From positions 1,588,248-1,652,247 of the forward strand of contig NC_020813.1 of assembly GCF_000348725.1 (NCBI RefSeq): DNA of 64,000 nt. Reading direction: 5' to 3'. This DNA comes from Pseudobdellovibrio exovorus JSS. GTDB taxonomy: Bacteria; Bdellovibrionota; Bdellovibrionia; Bdellovibrionales; Bdellovibrionaceae. Of the stretch, positions 63,178 through 64,000 are shown piece after piece. A program made the translations under genes and the position numbers. Every line of letters begins with the position of its first letter. Positions within the stretch are counted from its first letter, which is position 1. The notes below the pieces were generated by a model that was given only the letters and a program-made list of their open reading frames with translations, made no database searches and had not been told where the DNA came from.

Positions 63178-63705
63178 CTAATTTTTTTGTTGAGCTGTTG
63201 AAGCTGATGGAGCAACAGCTAACACGCGACGAGCCACTTCAAAGAAAATCATTGATGACATCAAATCACCAATAAGCTGATTACGATAAAATGGAAGCCC
63301 CATAACATAACAATCTTTCAATCCTTGCAGTGTCAGAGGATATAAAGTCCCAGAATACCAAACCGCGAAATTCGTGATTAAATAAAATAAAGCACTGCCT
63401 AAAAGAGCACAGCCAAAAACTTTGTAGCGAGCCGAATCAACCTTAAGCAAAAAGCCTAAAGCGACCACTAAGAAATATGAAAAATACACCGCAGGCATTT
63501 GCGCATGGAAGCCAATAACCGCATCACTGACCAACAAAACCATCAACATTAAAACTACAGAGATTTTTTTATCCGCAAAGTAGGCACCTGCTAATAAGAA
63601 AGCCCCTCCCAGCACCGTAAAGTTCCAATAGTGTGAAACCCAACGGGATAGAATGGCCATTAGAAACAAGGTAGCAAATACAATAATTGACGTTTTATTT
63701 TTCAT
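63178..63705 (-). CDS. DUF6580-like integral membrane protein
   Basis: The product has 175 residues with five to six helices. The patterns NFTVLGGAFLLAGAYF, SDAVIGFHAQMPAVYFSYF and TLQGLKDCYVMGLPFYRNQLIGDL fit small DUF6580 proteins related to ECF transporter S components; substrate unknown. It lies 23 bp downstream of acs. Confidence 0.72.
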   Translation of the reverse strand: MKNKTSIIVFATLFLMAILSRWVSHYWNFTVLGGAFLLAGAYFADKKISVVLMLMVLLVSDAVIGFHAQMPAVYFSYFLVVALGFLLKVDSARYKVFGCALLGSALFYLITNFAVWYSGTLYPLTLQGLKDCYVMGLPFYRNQLIGDLMSSMIFFEVARRVLAVAPSASTAQQKN

Positions 63706-63728
63706 AATTTTGTCCTAACTGGCACATC

Positions 63729-64000
63729 CTACTTGTTTGAGCGATTTTCGACAAGATCTTTAACCACCGAAGGATCAGCTAATGTACTGGTGTCCCCTAA
63801 GCTCTCGATTTGATTTTCAGCAATTTTACGCAGAATACGTCGCATAATTTTACCTGATCGCGTTTTAGGTAGTCCCGGAGCCCATTGAATAATATCCGGA
63901 GTCGCAATAGGACCAATCACATGACGTACATGCTGACGAAGCTCTGCCTTTAGCTCTTCTGTTGGAGTCACTCCATTCTTCAGAGTGATATAGGCGTAAA
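63729..64000 (-). CDS. acs: acetyl-CoA synthetase, C-terminal part (gene cut by window)
   Basis: About 90 codons of the C-terminus are present; the frame is open to the right edge (reading [10 protein letters not shown] at the border). [18 protein letters not shown] holds the conserved lysine that is acetylated in AMP-forming acetyl-CoA synthetases. The enzyme activates acetate through acetyl-AMP. The 5' part lies outside. Confidence 0.9.
   Translation of the reverse strand, partial: YAYITLKNGVTPTEELKAELRQHVRHVIGPIATPDIIQWAPGLPKTRSGKIMRRILRKIAENQIESLGDTSTLADPSVVKDLVENRSNK

Overview
The window is a 64 kb piece of a bacterial chromosome of moderate, slightly AT-leaning composition with short intergenic gaps. 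Many small secreted proteins and lipoproteins, a SWIB-domain protein with a lysine/alanine-repeat tail, an AsnC-type RAM protein, two CapA-like proteins and several orphan secreted proteases point to Bdellovibrio or a close relative in the Bdellovibrionota. This is inference from protein character; there is no rRNA here to settle it.

Layout. 0-13 kb: a cut serine protease, RNA modification enzymes (two RluA-type synthases, RlmE), an Atg22-like transporter with a divergent Rrf2 regulator, RarA, an L,D-transpeptidase, a large glycosidase-like secreted protein and a SWIM-SNF2 helicase. 13-29 kb: envelope and secreted proteins (two CapA homologues, a papain-like protease, lipoproteins), an ABC exporter, a divergent histidine kinase/response regulator pair, and proBA. 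29-36 kb: mostly small uncharacterised secreted, lipoprotein or metal-binding proteins, including an HExxH protein, a low-molecular-weight phosphatase and a coupled methyltransferase/PhyH oxygenase pair. 36.3-40.6 kb: an AT-rich accessory island next to tRNA-Asp. 40.6-64 kb: mainly housekeeping genes (orn, ahcY, map, ettA, bolA, uvrD/pcrA, fumC, two dus genes, grx, purK and the end of acs), with one complete insertion sequence and a caspase-like secreted protein.

The most interesting locus is the island at 36.3-40.6 kb. It encodes a retron-type reverse transcriptase fused to a C-terminal TOPRIM domain, the architecture of Retron-Eco2 (Ec67). Directly upstream is a 144-nt segment with every sequence hallmark of a retron msr-msd RNA: a perfect 14-bp a1/a2 inverted repeat, two perfect 7-bp hairpins, a stem closing the msd region, and a sigma70-like promoter whose predicted start falls on the a1 repeat. 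A membrane protein and a small acidic protein follow on the same strand and may be accessory parts. A possible recombinase remnant, tandem repeats and a broken gene suggest the island was acquired and has partly decayed.

Linked genes elsewhere: proB/proA overlap and are translationally coupled; the methyltransferase and PhyH genes share an ATGA overlap; fumC, a gene of unknown function and a zinc-ribbon gene run together; the acidic protein at 52.0-52.6 kb is coupled to bolA, whose stop codon is completed by the end of the insertion sequence.
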